A stretch of 46,553 nt of DNA from Anaerolineales bacterium (GTDB lineage: Bacteria; Chloroflexota; Anaerolineae; Anaerolineales; UBA11579). The notes beneath the pieces are model-generated. The model ran no database searches. It was not told where the DNA came from and saw nothing but the letters and a program-made list of their open reading frames with translations. The position numbers and the translations under genes are program-made. Shown here piece after piece: positions 1 through 8,084 of this stretch. The stretch lies in contig JAGVCA010000017.1 in NCBI GenBank assembly GCA_020059485.1, positions 1 to 46,553 on the forward strand, given 5' to 3'. Positions within the stretch are counted from its first letter, which is position 1; each line of letters starts with the position of its first letter.

Positions 1-107
1 ACCCTTGGTTTTGTTAGTTTGTGGTGAACTAAGCATATACCAAGGGTCTGTTTTCTGTCTACTTCCCCTTATTGATTAAATTCGGGGTGTGTCATGTTTC
101 TTGCTGT
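1..107. other. Left-edge non-coding stretch with long-range inverted repeat
   Basis: No gene is supported here. An 8-bp inverted repeat (ACCCTTGG at 1-8, CCAAGGGT at 40-47) lies downstream of the minus-strand diguanylate cyclase and could end its transcript, but the loop is long and no T tract follows. Confidence 0.3.
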
Positions 108-1040
108 TCAACGGCGTGTTTTTTTTTGCTTCTTTTCAACATACATCGCCCGGTCAGCGCGGGAGATGATGGAGTCTGGCTGGTCACCCTCCTGCACTAA
201 TGTCGCGCCCACCGAAGCAGACAAACTTCCCCAGACATGCGGCTCCGGCAGTTCAGCGGTATGGATTCCCAACCACGCTTTCTGGGCCAATTTTTCCAAA
301 AGCATTTCATCGACATCCCGCAGAAGGACGATGAATTCATCCCCACCCCAACGGGCGATCATGTCATCACGCCGGAATAGCGATTGTAGTGTCCGTGCCA
401 CCACCTGGATAGCAAGATCACCGGCATTGTGGCCCAACTGGTCATTGATCTGCTTCAGGTTATCAAGGTCCACAAAAAGCACTGCGAAAGGATTCCGACT
501 TCGCTCCCAGCGCACAAAAGCATCGGTCAATGCTTGCTCGGCTGCCCGCCGGTTCAGGACACCGGTCAGTGGATCTGTACTGGCGGCTTCTGCTAGGAGC
601 CTGATTTGCGTCCGGGCAGCCAGGTCTGGCGTAATGTCATCAAACATCTCGACCGCTCCGATCAGCTCTCCCCACCGGTCATAGACCGGGTTGGCCTTGA
701 CCCGCACCGGGACGCGATGCCCTTCCTTATGCTTCATGAAGACATCCGTCTGTCGGGTGGCGCCATCCTCCATTGTGCCTTGCAATGGACAGCCGTCACC
801 ACACAGCAGGCGGCCCTCAAAATCCACATGCGTCAGCAGCCCATCGCCGCACGCGCGGCCCATTACCTCTTCAGCCGTGTAGCCTGATAGCCGGTGAGCG
901 GTTTCATTCCAGTAAACGATCCGGCGATTCCGATCAACCAGATAGATCCCGCTCTCGATCGAATCGATCAGATTCTTGTAAAACTCATCAGGCAGGTCAT
1001 AAAAACGGATTACCTCTTCAGGGAAGTCCTCAGGAATCAT
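108..1040 (-). CDS. PAS-GGDEF diguanylate cyclase
   Basis: Predicted cyclic-di-GMP synthase of 310 residues. An N-terminal PAS sensor (about residues 20-140) contains three cysteines (C64, C80, C84) in a CGDGCPL-type loop that recurs in PAS-GGDEF proteins and might bind a metal or cofactor (inference). The C-terminal catalytic domain has an intact GGDEF signature at 232-236, and RRDD at 223-226 fits the RxxD inhibitory site, so product inhibition is expected. No signal peptide or membrane segment is visible, so the protein should be cytoplasmic. I chose the ATG at 1040 because a TATAAT box ends 6 nt before it and no ribosome-binding site is present. A longer in-frame form reaching 1253 would overlap the oxidoreductase remnant on the other strand and adds sequence unlike a PAS protein. 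Confidence 0.88.
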   Translation of the reverse strand: MIPEDFPEEVIRFYDLPDEFYKNLIDSIESGIYLVDRNRRIVYWNETAHRLSGYTAEEVMGRACGDGLLTHVDFEGRLLCGDGCPLQGTMEDGATRQTDVFMKHKEGHRVPVRVKANPVYDRWGELIGAVEMFDDITPDLAARTQIRLLAEAASTDPLTGVLNRRAAEQALTDAFVRWERSRNPFAVLFVDLDNLKQINDQLGHNAGDLAIQVVARTLQSLFRRDDMIARWGGDEFIVLLRDVDEMLLEKLAQKAWLGIHTAELPEPHVWGSLSASVGATLVQEGDQPDSIISRADRAMYVEKKQKKTRR

Positions 1041-1046
1041 AGGCCA

Positions 1047-1076
1047 ATTATACGTCAATCCTATGCCGGTGGACAA
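1047..1076 (-). promoter_or_regulatory. Probable leaderless promoter of the diguanylate cyclase
   Basis: On the minus strand TTGTCC (1071-1076), an 18-nt spacer and TATAAT (1047-1052) end 6 nt before the ATG at 1040. Transcription would start at or next to the start codon, giving an mRNA without a 5' leader. Confidence 0.6.
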
Positions 1077-1088
1077 TCGATCAGTTAG

Positions 1089-1271
1089 ATGCTTGCAGAT
1101 ATTACATTGTCCCTGGATAGAGAGGTCATGCCGGCCCTGCCGCATGAGGTGATGCGGGCTGCTCTGGAACACCATATGCCGGAGCGCAACAAGAAGTTCC
1201 TGCCGCTCAACTTCCAGTCCCTGGAGGCCGGGGCAAACTTTGCCAAAGAACATCTGAAACAGACCGCTTGA
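1089..1271 (+). pseudogene. C-terminal remnant of a 2-oxoacid:ferredoxin oxidoreductase gamma subunit
   Basis: The frame from about 1128 to 1271 encodes roughly 47 residues resembling the C-terminal helix region of gamma subunits of 2-oxoacid:acceptor oxidoreductases (KorC/VorC/PorG type), with the patterns LPHEVMRAALEHHMPER and FLPLNFQSLEAGA. These enzymes oxidise pyruvate, 2-oxoglutarate or branched 2-oxoacids to acyl-CoA with ferredoxin as acceptor. The whole subunit is normally near 180-200 residues. Here an in-frame TAG (1086-1088) and the opposing diguanylate cyclase replace everything upstream, so this is a gene tail without function. A palindromic terminator follows 15 nt after its stop and may be the original one. 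No alpha or beta subunit occurs in the window. The family call rests on recalled motifs, not a search. Confidence 0.6.
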
Positions 1272-1286
1272 AGATTACTTCCACAA

Positions 1287-1314
1287 AAACCAGCCCGAGT
1301 ACTCGGGCTGGTTT
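1287..1314. terminator. Perfect 28-bp palindromic bidirectional terminator
   Basis: AAACCAGCCCGAGT and its exact reverse complement meet at 1300/1301. On the minus strand the hairpin is followed by a longer T run (TTTTTG) than on the plus strand (TTTGC), so it probably ends the ankyrin gene transcript as well as the remnant's. Confidence 0.85.
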
Positions 1315-1366
1315 GCTATCTGTGCTTGATCTCTTTTCACCACAAGGTCTGGTCTGGGAACAGGCT

Positions 1367-1927
1367 TTATTGATCTGCGGCGATCAGCAACGCAATGATC
1401 TCCTCGAAACCATTTTCCTGCGCGACCTCCAGTGCAGTTTTATTCCGAAAATCCACGACCTTCAGGTCAGCCTGATGATCGACCAGCCAGGCGACCATCT
1501 CAGGCCGATTCTTCCAAACTGCCCCTATCAAGGAATCTCGAACGTGGTCCTGAGCGCCATGATCCCAAAGCAATTGCATCGTCCCAATATCGCCGCTCAT
1601 CGCGGCGTGGAACGCCACCGGGATTCCGTGTGCCCCGCCAGAGGTAGCCAGCCCCGGATCCGCTGCGAGCCGATTTTTGACCTCCTCTCTCAATCCAAGC
1701 ATGGCCGCAGTGGCGAGCTCCAGTTCCGCGCCTTGCGCCAAAAGGAATTCGGCGATATCCCGGCGGCCCATGTGGCCGGCAGCGCCGAGCGCAGATTCGT
1801 CTTCAGCCGGGTTATAGCCATGGACCAGGAGCGGCTGTTCTTTGGTTTTTTGTTTCACCAGGTCTAGATCGGAATGGCAATCGATGATGTACTGGTTGAT
1901 CTCTTCTTGAGTTGGGGTGGTTGACAT
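1367..1927 (-). CDS. Ankyrin-repeat protein
   Basis: A 186-residue cytoplasmic protein made almost entirely of ankyrin-like helical repeats. Recognisable units include SALGAAGHMGRRDIAEFLLAQ, GIPVAFHAAMSGDIGTMQLL and KTALEVAQENGFEEIIALLI. Such repeats form protein-binding surfaces and carry no catalytic residues, so partner and role cannot be read from the sequence. GGAGG lies 5 nt before the ATG at 1927, supporting the start. The gene is monocistronic: it ends about 50 nt before a strong palindromic terminator, and its upstream neighbour is the broken exporter gene. Similar short ankyrin proteins with a TPTQEEI-type N-terminus are common in Bacteria (family knowledge). The function is unknown. 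Confidence 0.85.
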   Translation of the reverse strand: MSTTPTQEEINQYIIDCHSDLDLVKQKTKEQPLLVHGYNPAEDESALGAAGHMGRRDIAEFLLAQGAELELATAAMLGLREEVKNRLAADPGLATSGGAHGIPVAFHAAMSGDIGTMQLLWDHGAQDHVRDSLIGAVWKNRPEMVAWLVDHQADLKVVDFRNKTALEVAQENGFEEIIALLIAADQ

Positions 1928-1967
1928 CTATCCCTCCGGAGAAATGGTTAATAAGGCTAATTAAATC

Positions 1968-2302
1968 ATATTTTAGATGAAATTTGGAGGAAAAAGCAAC
2001 CGGTCAGGTTTCCATCGGCTACCCCCGCAGTAACCACCGGGAAGAACAAACTCGTCATCGGGATTGAGAGCGTCGGTGGGTAGCTCAACCTTGAAGCGGC
2101 CGTCACTCCCTGATGGTCAAGCTGCCCAGACACGACCGCCCCCTGTTCGGGAAGTGCAGTCAGGTACGCCTGCTTCCCTGGATGGCTCAGGATAAATCCG
2201 CCAGCCATGTTTCAGCGTGCGCTGGATACACAGCAGCGCGCTCGGGCCGACCGCAGCCGCCGCGCTGAAGCCGATCAGAAAACTTTTCAGGAGGACAATC
2301 AC
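1968..2302 (-). pseudogene. Broken LysE-type amino acid exporter, N-terminal fragment joined to unrelated sequence
   Basis: From a GTG at 2302 the minus strand encodes about 35 residues matching the first membrane helix of LysE/RhtB exporters (GFSAAAAVGPSALLCIQRTLK, then HGWR), which pump amino acids out of the cell. After GWR, near 2198, similarity ends. The frame continues about 25 residues to a TGA and then resumes as DGRFKVELPTDALNPDDEF... to a TAA at 1968. The second part looks like a beta-rich protein tail I do not recognise. LysE proteins are near 200 residues with six helices, so this is a deletion-fusion remnant. An alternative frame starting at 2208 bridges the TGA, which suggests a further frameshift. 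Confidence 0.55.
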
Positions 2303-2316
2303 GGTATTGTCCTTAG

Positions 2317-2356
2317 AACAAAAGGATCCCGGAAACGAAATGCGCTCCCGGGATCC
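2317..2356 (-). terminator. Terminator of pyruvate phosphate dikinase
   Basis: A 9-bp stem (GGATCCCGG 2324-2332, CCGGGATCC 2348-2356) is followed on the minus strand by TTTTGTTCT, 23 nt after the ppdK stop codon. Confidence 0.85.
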
Positions 2357-2378
2357 GTGTCGTCAGGGTATTGCTGGA

Positions 2379-5111
2379 TCAGGCTTTGTGATTCAGCGCC
2401 GCGTGTGCGGCCGCCAGGCGGGCGATCGGTACCCGGAACGGCGAGCAGGACACGTAGTTCAATCCGATCAGGTGGCACCACTCGATCGAGTTCGGGTCAC
2501 CGCCGTGCTCACCGCAGATACCGCATTCCAGGTCCAGGCGGGTGCCACGGCCCTTTTCCACAGTCAGCTTCATCAACTGGCCGACGCCATCACGGTCAAT
2601 GGTCTGGAAGGGGTTCTTCTCCAGAATGCCGTCTTCCACATACTTGACCAGGAAGTTGCGCTCGGCGTCGTCCCGGCTGTAGCCGAAGGTGAACTGGGTC
2701 AGGTCATTCGTGCCAAAGGAGAAGAACTCAGCCTCCTCGGCCACCTGGTCGGCGGTCAGGCCGGCCCGCGGGATCTCGATCATCGTCCCGAACTTGTACT
2801 CGAAGGTGGTGCCCTTCTCGTCCATCACCGCCTTGGCGATCCGCTCCAGCTTCGGCTGGATCAGTTTCAACTCATTGACATGGCCGGTCAGCGGGATCAT
2901 TACCTCAGGTTTGGGCTCAAAACCGCGCAGCTTGACATCCGCCGCGGCTTCAAAGATCGCCCGCACTTGCATTTCGACGATCTCAGGCATCATCACGCTC
3001 AGGCGGATGCCGCGCAAGCCCATCATCGGGTTGCTCTCATGCATTCCCTGGATGCTGGTCAGCAATTCTTCCTTGGCGACATCCTGTTTGCCCTTGATCC
3101 GGTTCTCGATCACCTCTTCCAGCAGCTGCTCCTCATCCGGCATAAACTCGTGCAGCGGCGGGTCGATCAAACGGATGATTACCGGCAGGCCGGTCATCGC
3201 TTCAAACAAGCCGTCAAAGTCGGCTCGCTGGAAGGGCAGCAGCTCATCCAGGGCCTTGACGCGCTCGGCTGAACTTTCTGCCAGGATCATGCGCTGCACG
3301 ATCGGCAGGCGTTCCGGCTCGAAGAACATGTGCTCGGTGCGGCATAGGCCGATCCCACGAGCGCCGTAACTGCGGGCGCGGCGGGCGTCTTCCGGATAGT
3401 CGGCGTTGGCCCACACCTGCAAACCGCGGGTCGGCCAGCCTTTGGGAGCTGTGCGGATCCCGTCGGTCGCAGTGAATTCGTCTGCCCAGTTCAGCAAGGT
3501 CAGCAGGTCGGTCTGCTCTTCCAGAGACGGGGGGACCGTCCCGATCTGGCCCAGGAAGACCTCGCCGGTGGTGCCGTCCACCGAGATATAATCACCTTCC
3601 TTTACGGTGATATCACCGGCAGTGAATTGCAAATTCTCACTGTCGATGCGGACCGTGGAGGCCCCGACCACGCACGGAATCCCGAACTGGCGGGCCACCA
3701 CTGCCGCGTGGGAGGACGCGCCGCCCTCGCTGGTCAGGATGCCTTTGGCAGCCAGCATACCGTGTACATCGTCCGGCTTGGTGAAGCGCCGGACCATGAT
3801 CACAGCCTGACCTTCTTTCTTGGCTTTTTCTTCGGCGGTGTCAGCGTCAAAATACACCCGACCAACCGCCGCACCGGGAGAAGCGTTCACGCCCGTGGCG
3901 AACATCTTGCCCTCAGCCTCGGAAGCGCGCTTCTCTTCAAAAATAAACTGTGGGTGCAGCAGGGTATCGACCTGTTCAGGTTTGATGCGACGGACGGCCT
4001 CTTCTTTGGTGATCAAGCCTTCTTCTGCCATATCGACCGCGATTGTGACCGCCGCCTTGGCGGTCCGCTTGCCATCGCGGGTCTGCAGCATCCACAATTT
4101 GCCGTTCTCCACGGTGAACTCGACATCCTGCATCTCACGGTAGTGCTTCTCCAGTGTGGCGCACACTTCCAGGAATTGGTTGTAAGCCTGCGGCAGTTCG
4201 TTCACCATTTCGTTGACGTCGGAAGCATTGCGGATCCCGGCCACCACATCTTCGCCCTGGGCGTTCATCAGGTATTCGCCCCACACCTTTTCCTCACCGG
4301 TGGAGGGGTTGCGGGTAAAAGCCACACCGGTGCCGGAGTTGGCCATATTGCCAAACACCATCGTCTGGATGTTGACGCCGGTCCCAAGGTCGTGAGCGAT
4401 CCCGGCGGCATTGCGATAGTCGATCGCCCGTTTGCCATTCCAGGATTTGAAGACTGCCTCGGTCGCCAGTTTCAACTGATCGTAGGGATCCTGCGGGAAT
4501 TCGAAGCCCTTGAACTCCTTAATCACCTCTTTGTATGTCTCGGTGAGGGCTTTCCAGTCCTGCGCGTTCATCTCGGTATCCAGCTTGTAGCCTTTCTTGG
4601 CCTTGTAGCTGTCGAACGGATGCTCGAATTCATCATCATCAATGTTCAGCACGACCGAGCCGAACATGTGCACCAGGCGGCGGTAGGCGTCATAGACGAA
4701 GCGGTCATCGCCGGTCAGTTCGACCATTCTGGCCGCAGTCTCATCGTTGAGGCCGATATTTAGGACGGTATCCATCATCCCGGGCATTGAGAACACCGCG
4801 CCGGAGCGGCAGGAAACCAGCAGCGGGTTCTCCGGGTCGCCGAACTTCTTGCCGGTCAAGACTTCAACCGCCTTCATGGCCTCCAGTTCCTGGTTCCACA
4901 TCCCTTCCGGGAAGTTCTGTCCTGCGGCCAGGTAGGCATTGCAGGCTTCCGTAGTGACAGTAAAACCGGGAGGTACCGGCAGACCGATGCGGGTCATTTC
5001 GCCCAGATTTGCGCCTTTGCCGCCCAGCAGCGAGCGGGCGCCTTTCCAGGATCCGGCATGCTTTTCAGCCTGGTCCACTTCGTTAAACAGATAAACCCAT
5101 TTGGTTGACAT
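2379..5111 (-). CDS. ppdK: Pyruvate, phosphate dikinase
   Basis: Interconverts pyruvate, ATP and phosphate with phosphoenolpyruvate, AMP and pyrophosphate in the cytoplasm, in glycolysis or gluconeogenesis. The 910 residues have the family's usual length and order: N-terminal ATP-grasp domain (GGKGANLGEM near 31), central phosphohistidine domain with GGASSHAAVVAR (His468), and C-terminal PEP/pyruvate barrel ending in CGICGEHGGDP (Cys866 corresponds to the catalytic cysteine). The residue two before the histidine is Ser466, where most PPDKs have the threonine phosphorylated by the PDRP regulatory protein; regulation may differ. The start at 5111 (MSTKWVYLF) has GGAGG 10 nt upstream; an in-frame ATG at 5147 would add 12 unconserved residues. 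The gene is monocistronic, divergent from tRNA-Pro, with a strong terminator. Confidence 0.97.
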   Translation of the reverse strand: MSTKWVYLFNEVDQAEKHAGSWKGARSLLGGKGANLGEMTRIGLPVPPGFTVTTEACNAYLAAGQNFPEGMWNQELEAMKAVEVLTGKKFGDPENPLLVSCRSGAVFSMPGMMDTVLNIGLNDETAARMVELTGDDRFVYDAYRRLVHMFGSVVLNIDDDEFEHPFDSYKAKKGYKLDTEMNAQDWKALTETYKEVIKEFKGFEFPQDPYDQLKLATEAVFKSWNGKRAIDYRNAAGIAHDLGTGVNIQTMVFGNMANSGTGVAFTRNPSTGEEKVWGEYLMNAQGEDVVAGIRNASDVNEMVNELPQAYNQFLEVCATLEKHYREMQDVEFTVENGKLWMLQTRDGKRTAKAAVTIAVDMAEEGLITKEEAVRRIKPEQVDTLLHPQFIFEEKRASEAEGKMFATGVNASPGAAVGRVYFDADTAEEKAKKEGQAVIMVRRFTKPDDVHGMLAAKGILTSEGGASSHAAVVARQFGIPCVVGASTVRIDSENLQFTAGDITVKEGDYISVDGTTGEVFLGQIGTVPPSLEEQTDLLTLLNWADEFTATDGIRTAPKGWPTRGLQVWANADYPEDARRARSYGARGIGLCRTEHMFFEPERLPIVQRMILAESSAERVKALDELLPFQRADFDGLFEAMTGLPVIIRLIDPPLHEFMPDEEQLLEEVIENRIKGKQDVAKEELLTSIQGMHESNPMMGLRGIRLSVMMPEIVEMQVRAIFEAAADVKLRGFEPKPEVMIPLTGHVNELKLIQPKLERIAKAVMDEKGTTFEYKFGTMIEIPRAGLTADQVAEEAEFFSFGTNDLTQFTFGYSRDDAERNFLVKYVEDGILEKNPFQTIDRDGVGQLMKLTVEKGRGTRLDLECGICGEHGGDPNSIEWCHLIGLNYVSCSPFRVPIARLAAAHAALNHKA

Positions 5112-5257
5112 GATGTACGAACCTCCAGTTAGTTTGTATGATTGCATGATTTCGTGCGAGGCACAAATCCTGCCAATTTTACCGCGAAACTTGATTCTGA
5201 TACAGACCGGGAAGTTGTCTTTACAACCTCTTAACCTCTTGGGGCCGGGTTGGCGGC

Positions 5258-5265
5258 AAGCGCTT
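5258..5265. promoter_or_regulatory. AAGCGCTT palindrome in the ppdK/tRNA-Pro divergent region
   Basis: The perfect 8-bp palindrome AAGCGCTT, in the context GGCAAGCGCTTCC, resembles the core of LacI/CcpA-family operators. It sits 2 nt before the -35 of tRNA-Pro and about 150 nt upstream of ppdK. No regulator gene is nearby, so operator function is only a possibility. Confidence 0.25.
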
Positions 5266-5267
5266 CC

Positions 5268-5296
5268 TTGAATTTTTATCCGTAGTGGTTTATACT
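5268..5296 (+). promoter_or_regulatory. tRNA-Pro promoter
   Basis: TTGAAT (5268-5273), a 17-nt spacer and TATACT (5291-5296) lie 11 nt before the mature tRNA 5' end, which fits a sigma-70-type promoter with a very short precursor leader. Confidence 0.85.
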
Positions 5297-5307
5297 CGCG
5301 TGACGTT

Positions 5308-5384
<77 letters not shown>

Positions 5385-5385
5385 G

Positions 5386-5421
5386 AAAAGAAGCCTGTCC
5401 GTACGGACAGGCTTCTTTTTC
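5386..5421 (+). terminator. Perfect-palindrome terminator after tRNA-Pro
   Basis: A 34-nt perfect palindrome (5386-5419, centred at 5402/5403) has AAAAGAAGCC on one arm and GGCTTCTTTT on the other. It starts 4 nt after the tRNA and ends in a T run. Confidence 0.9.
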
Positions 5422-5507
5422 TGGGGATCGTACGGGTTTGTTGGAGAATGGCGTTGCCATTCTCCCGTAAGTTCGACCTACGGTCGAACGACATCCGCTC
5501 GCCCCAG
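5421..5507. repeat. Folded multi-hairpin element of unknown nature
   Basis: Nested inverted repeats give a branched fold: outer stem CTGGGG (5421-5426) with CCCCAG (5502-5507); first branch TACG (5431-5434)/CGTA (5466-5469) leading to GGAGAATGGC/GCCATTCTCC (5443-5452/5456-5465); second branch GTTCGACC/GGTCGAAC (5471-5478/5482-5489). It follows the tRNA terminator directly. It could be a dispersed palindromic repeat or a small RNA; no promoter is evident inside it. Confidence 0.5.
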
Positions 5508-5559
5508 CAAACAATGGACCGGCTTGGCTTTCTGGATCGATTACGAATCTTTATAGGAG

Positions 5560-5565
5560 TATAAT
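5560..5565 (+). promoter_or_regulatory. Possible -10 box for the discoidin-domain lipoprotein gene
   Basis: A perfect TATAAT lies 38 nt before the ATG at 5603. No convincing -35 is found at 16-18 nt spacing, so the call is tentative. Confidence 0.35.
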
Positions 5566-5602
5566 TATCAAAATACGCCTATTATAGAAACAAGGAATAA
5601 AG

Positions 5603-7117
5603 ATGAAATCCCGGTATCACTGGTTTTTCTTCGAAGTTGCCCTCATGCTGATTGCCTTGCCCGCCTGCAACCTACCAACCGAAGACTTGATCCTTTTCAA
5701 GCCCACATCCACCCCCCCGCTGCAAAGCCCCACTCCGGTCCCAAGGGAGACAAGTCCCACCCCGGGCTCCAAAGAACCCGATCTCACCCATCATCCCCTC
5801 TACTGGTTCGGCCCGCTTCCCCCAATGCCGACCTACACAGGGCGAGAGTTCATCGGCTCGGAAGATTTCATGAGCCTCTTCGAGCCAGACGCCCCCTGGC
5901 AGGTCGTTTCCGGTAAGATCCAGGTCTTTAAACTGTATGGCGAATGGGTCAACAATCACCCCGGTGATGCCGCCCTGCGCCAGGTGGTCGCAGACCTGCA
6001 ACGGCGCGGGCTGGCGATAGCCATCGAAGTCGGCCCACTCGACCCGACCGACTGCGGATTTGGGATCGAAGGCTTTGCCACCATCGACGCAGCAGTTGAA
6101 AATGCACGAGCGATCAAATCTGTTGGGGGCACTCTGGATATCATCGCCCTGGATGAACCGTATTACTACGGCCATTTTTATGATGGGGAGAACGCCTGCC
6201 ATTGGAGCGCCGAAGAGATTGCCGTTGAAATAGACGAGTTTATCCAGGCAGTTCGGAAGATTTTCCCGCAGGTCATGGTTGGCGATACCGAACCGCTGGC
6301 TGGGCCCGCTGGCGCTCAGGAATACAACGACTGGCTGGATACCTTCTATCAAGTCAACGGCTATCACCTGGCTTTCCTACACATGGATATCGACTGGTCA
6401 AGACCACAATGGCCGGCCGAGGTCAGCACGATTCAGCAACATGGCGCTCTGATCGGTGTACCGATAGGGATCATTTACAATGGAAATGCCTTCGACGAAA
6501 CAGATCAAACCTTTCTATCCGCCTCCGGTGAGCGAGTTTTGAAACTGGAAAATGCCGCCGGCGTGCAGACCGACCATGTCATCTTCCAATCGTGGAACGA
6601 CAAGCCCGACTATGTCCTGCCAGCCTCCGAACCATACACCTACACTGGTTTTATCCACCGATATTTCACCGATAAGGCAAATATAGGTTATGCCCGGGAA
6701 GGGGAGGGAGCCAACCTGGCAATTGGAAAGCCGGTCCGCGTCTCCCGATACATGGGTGCGTTGGTAGCTGCATTGGCCGTGGATGGCGATTATGGTACCC
6801 TGTGGAATGCAGGGGACGGACCGGTGCAGTGGATTGAAATTGACCTGGGTGCAGAATATGATCTAAAAGAGATCCGCCTCTTCATCAGCCAGTTCCCCGA
6901 AGGTCAAACCACGCACCGCATCCTCGCAATGGGATCTGGCACCGGCAATACATATACCGTCCTGCATACATTCGATGGGCTTACCATCGATGGGGAGAAA
7001 CTGGTCTTCATTCCCGACTCACCGATTACAGGCATCCGGATGGTGCGTGTTGAAACTGTGACCAGCCCATCCTGGGTGGCTTGGCGTGAGATCGAGATCG
7101 TCAGCGCAGACGAGTGA
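5603..7117 (+). CDS. Lipoprotein with barrel-like middle region and C-terminal F5/8 type C (discoidin) domain
   Basis: A 504-residue exported protein. The N-terminus has a signal peptide ending in a lipobox-like LPAC (Cys22; Pro is unusual there), then a Thr/Pro-rich spacer (about 30-60) typical of surface lipoproteins in this lineage. Residues 65-360 form an uncharacterised domain with alternating strands and helices and acidic residues such as IIALDEPYYYG, compatible with a TIM-barrel hydrolase fold, but no catalytic pair can be assigned. Residues about 365-500 (NLAIGKPVRVSRYMG, DGDYGTLWNAG, WIEIDLGAEYDLKEIRLF) match an F5/8 type C carbohydrate-binding module. The likely role is binding and perhaps hydrolysing extracellular polysaccharide; this is inference. 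The start has AAGGAAT 7 nt upstream. It appears to be a single-gene unit. Confidence 0.8.
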   Translation: MKSRYHWFFFEVALMLIALPACNLPTEDLILFKPTSTPPLQSPTPVPRETSPTPGSKEPDLTHHPLYWFGPLPPMPTYTGREFIGSEDFMSLFEPDAPWQVVSGKIQVFKLYGEWVNNHPGDAALRQVVADLQRRGLAIAIEVGPLDPTDCGFGIEGFATIDAAVENARAIKSVGGTLDIIALDEPYYYGHFYDGENACHWSAEEIAVEIDEFIQAVRKIFPQVMVGDTEPLAGPAGAQEYNDWLDTFYQVNGYHLAFLHMDIDWSRPQWPAEVSTIQQHGALIGVPIGIIYNGNAFDETDQTFLSASGERVLKLENAAGVQTDHVIFQSWNDKPDYVLPASEPYTYTGFIHRYFTDKANIGYAREGEGANLAIGKPVRVSRYMGALVAALAVDGDYGTLWNAGDGPVQWIEIDLGAEYDLKEIRLFISQFPEGQTTHRILAMGSGTGNTYTVLHTFDGLTIDGEKLVFIPDSPITGIRMVRVETVTSPSWVAWREIEIVSADE

Positions 7118-7298
7118 AAGAATTACCAGGCAGGCATCTCTGATATCAAAGGTAAGAGTCATGCGTTGGGGCACAATCTATTGAACTGGCGTATGGAACT
7201 TGCATCTCCAACCATAAAGGCAAAACGCAGGTTCAGATTGCCAACTTATGGTACATTAGAAGAGTAACTTTATCCACATTCGACAGGGACTCTTTGCC

Positions 7299-8084
7299 AT
7301 GAGCGTAACCGACTCAACCGAATCCAACCCCATCCCGCGCGTCCGGATCGTCCGTCCGCTGCTGCGGATCTTCACTATCGCCGCGCTGATCGCCACGGTC
7401 TTCACCATCTTCACCCCCCTCGGCCTGACCTTCGGCCTCGGCTCCAATCTGGGCGAGATCTTCTCTCCCCCGGCCCAGCAAGGCAACCTATTCTTCCCCA
7501 CCCCCACCAATCGGCCCCGCCCCCGCATCGGCATCGTCGTCGGCCACTGGGGACGTCCCGACGATGTCGGCGCAGTCTGCCCGGACGGCCTGACCGAGCT
7601 GGAGGTCAACCTTGAGATCGCCACCCGCGCCCAGCAGATCCTGCAGGAGGAAGGCTATGACGTCGACCTGCTCAAAGAGAACGACGAGCGCTTGACCGGT
7701 TACAAAGCCCTGGCGTTGATCTCCATTCACGCCGATTCGTGTGTGTTCTACAATCTGGAAGCCACCGGTTTCAAAGTCGCCTCGGCGCTGGGCACAGCCC
7801 GCCCGGATAAGGCCAGCCGGCTGGTATCATGCGTCTTCAGCCGCTATTCCGAAGTTACTCTATTGCCTTACCATGCCGGCGTGACTGACGACATGACCAG
7901 TTACCACGCCTTCGATGAGGTCCATTCCGACACCGCCGCCGTCATCATCGAGGCCGGTTTCCTCAACCTCGACCGGGTGATCCTCACCCAGCAGCCCGAC
8001 CTGATCGCCCGCGGCATCGCCGACGGCCTGCTGTGCTATATCCGCAACGAGGATGCCTCTCCCCCGGGTGATGCCCTTCCATGA
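7299..8084 (+). CDS. N-acetylmuramoyl-L-alanine amidase (Amidase_3), membrane-anchored
   Basis: A zinc peptidase that cleaves the bond between N-acetylmuramic acid and the stem peptide of peptidoglycan. The 261 residues begin with a cytoplasmic stub and one membrane helix (about 20-48), placing the catalytic domain outside. Zinc ligands are visible: His83 in VVGHWG, Glu100 in LTELEVN and His144 in ISIHADS; Glu218 in AVIIEAGFLN is the catalytic glutamate. The insertion between GHWG and TELE is short compared with many Amidase_3 enzymes. The stop codon overlaps the next start (ATGA), so it is translationally coupled to two L,D-transpeptidases: one operon for cell-wall remodelling. The ribosome-binding site is weak (AGGGA, 12 nt upstream). 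Confidence 0.9.
   Translation: MSVTDSTESNPIPRVRIVRPLLRIFTIAALIATVFTIFTPLGLTFGLGSNLGEIFSPPAQQGNLFFPTPTNRPRPRIGIVVGHWGRPDDVGAVCPDGLTELEVNLEIATRAQQILQEEGYDVDLLKENDERLTGYKALALISIHADSCVFYNLEATGFKVASALGTARPDKASRLVSCVFSRYSEVTLLPYHAGVTDDMTSYHAFDEVHSDTAAVIIEAGFLNLDRVILTQQPDLIARGIADGLLCYIRNEDASPPGDALP

Noticed and set aside
3627-4763. A 378-codon plus-strand frame opposite ppdK
   Set aside because: It is antisense to highly conserved PPDK sequence and shows no domain.
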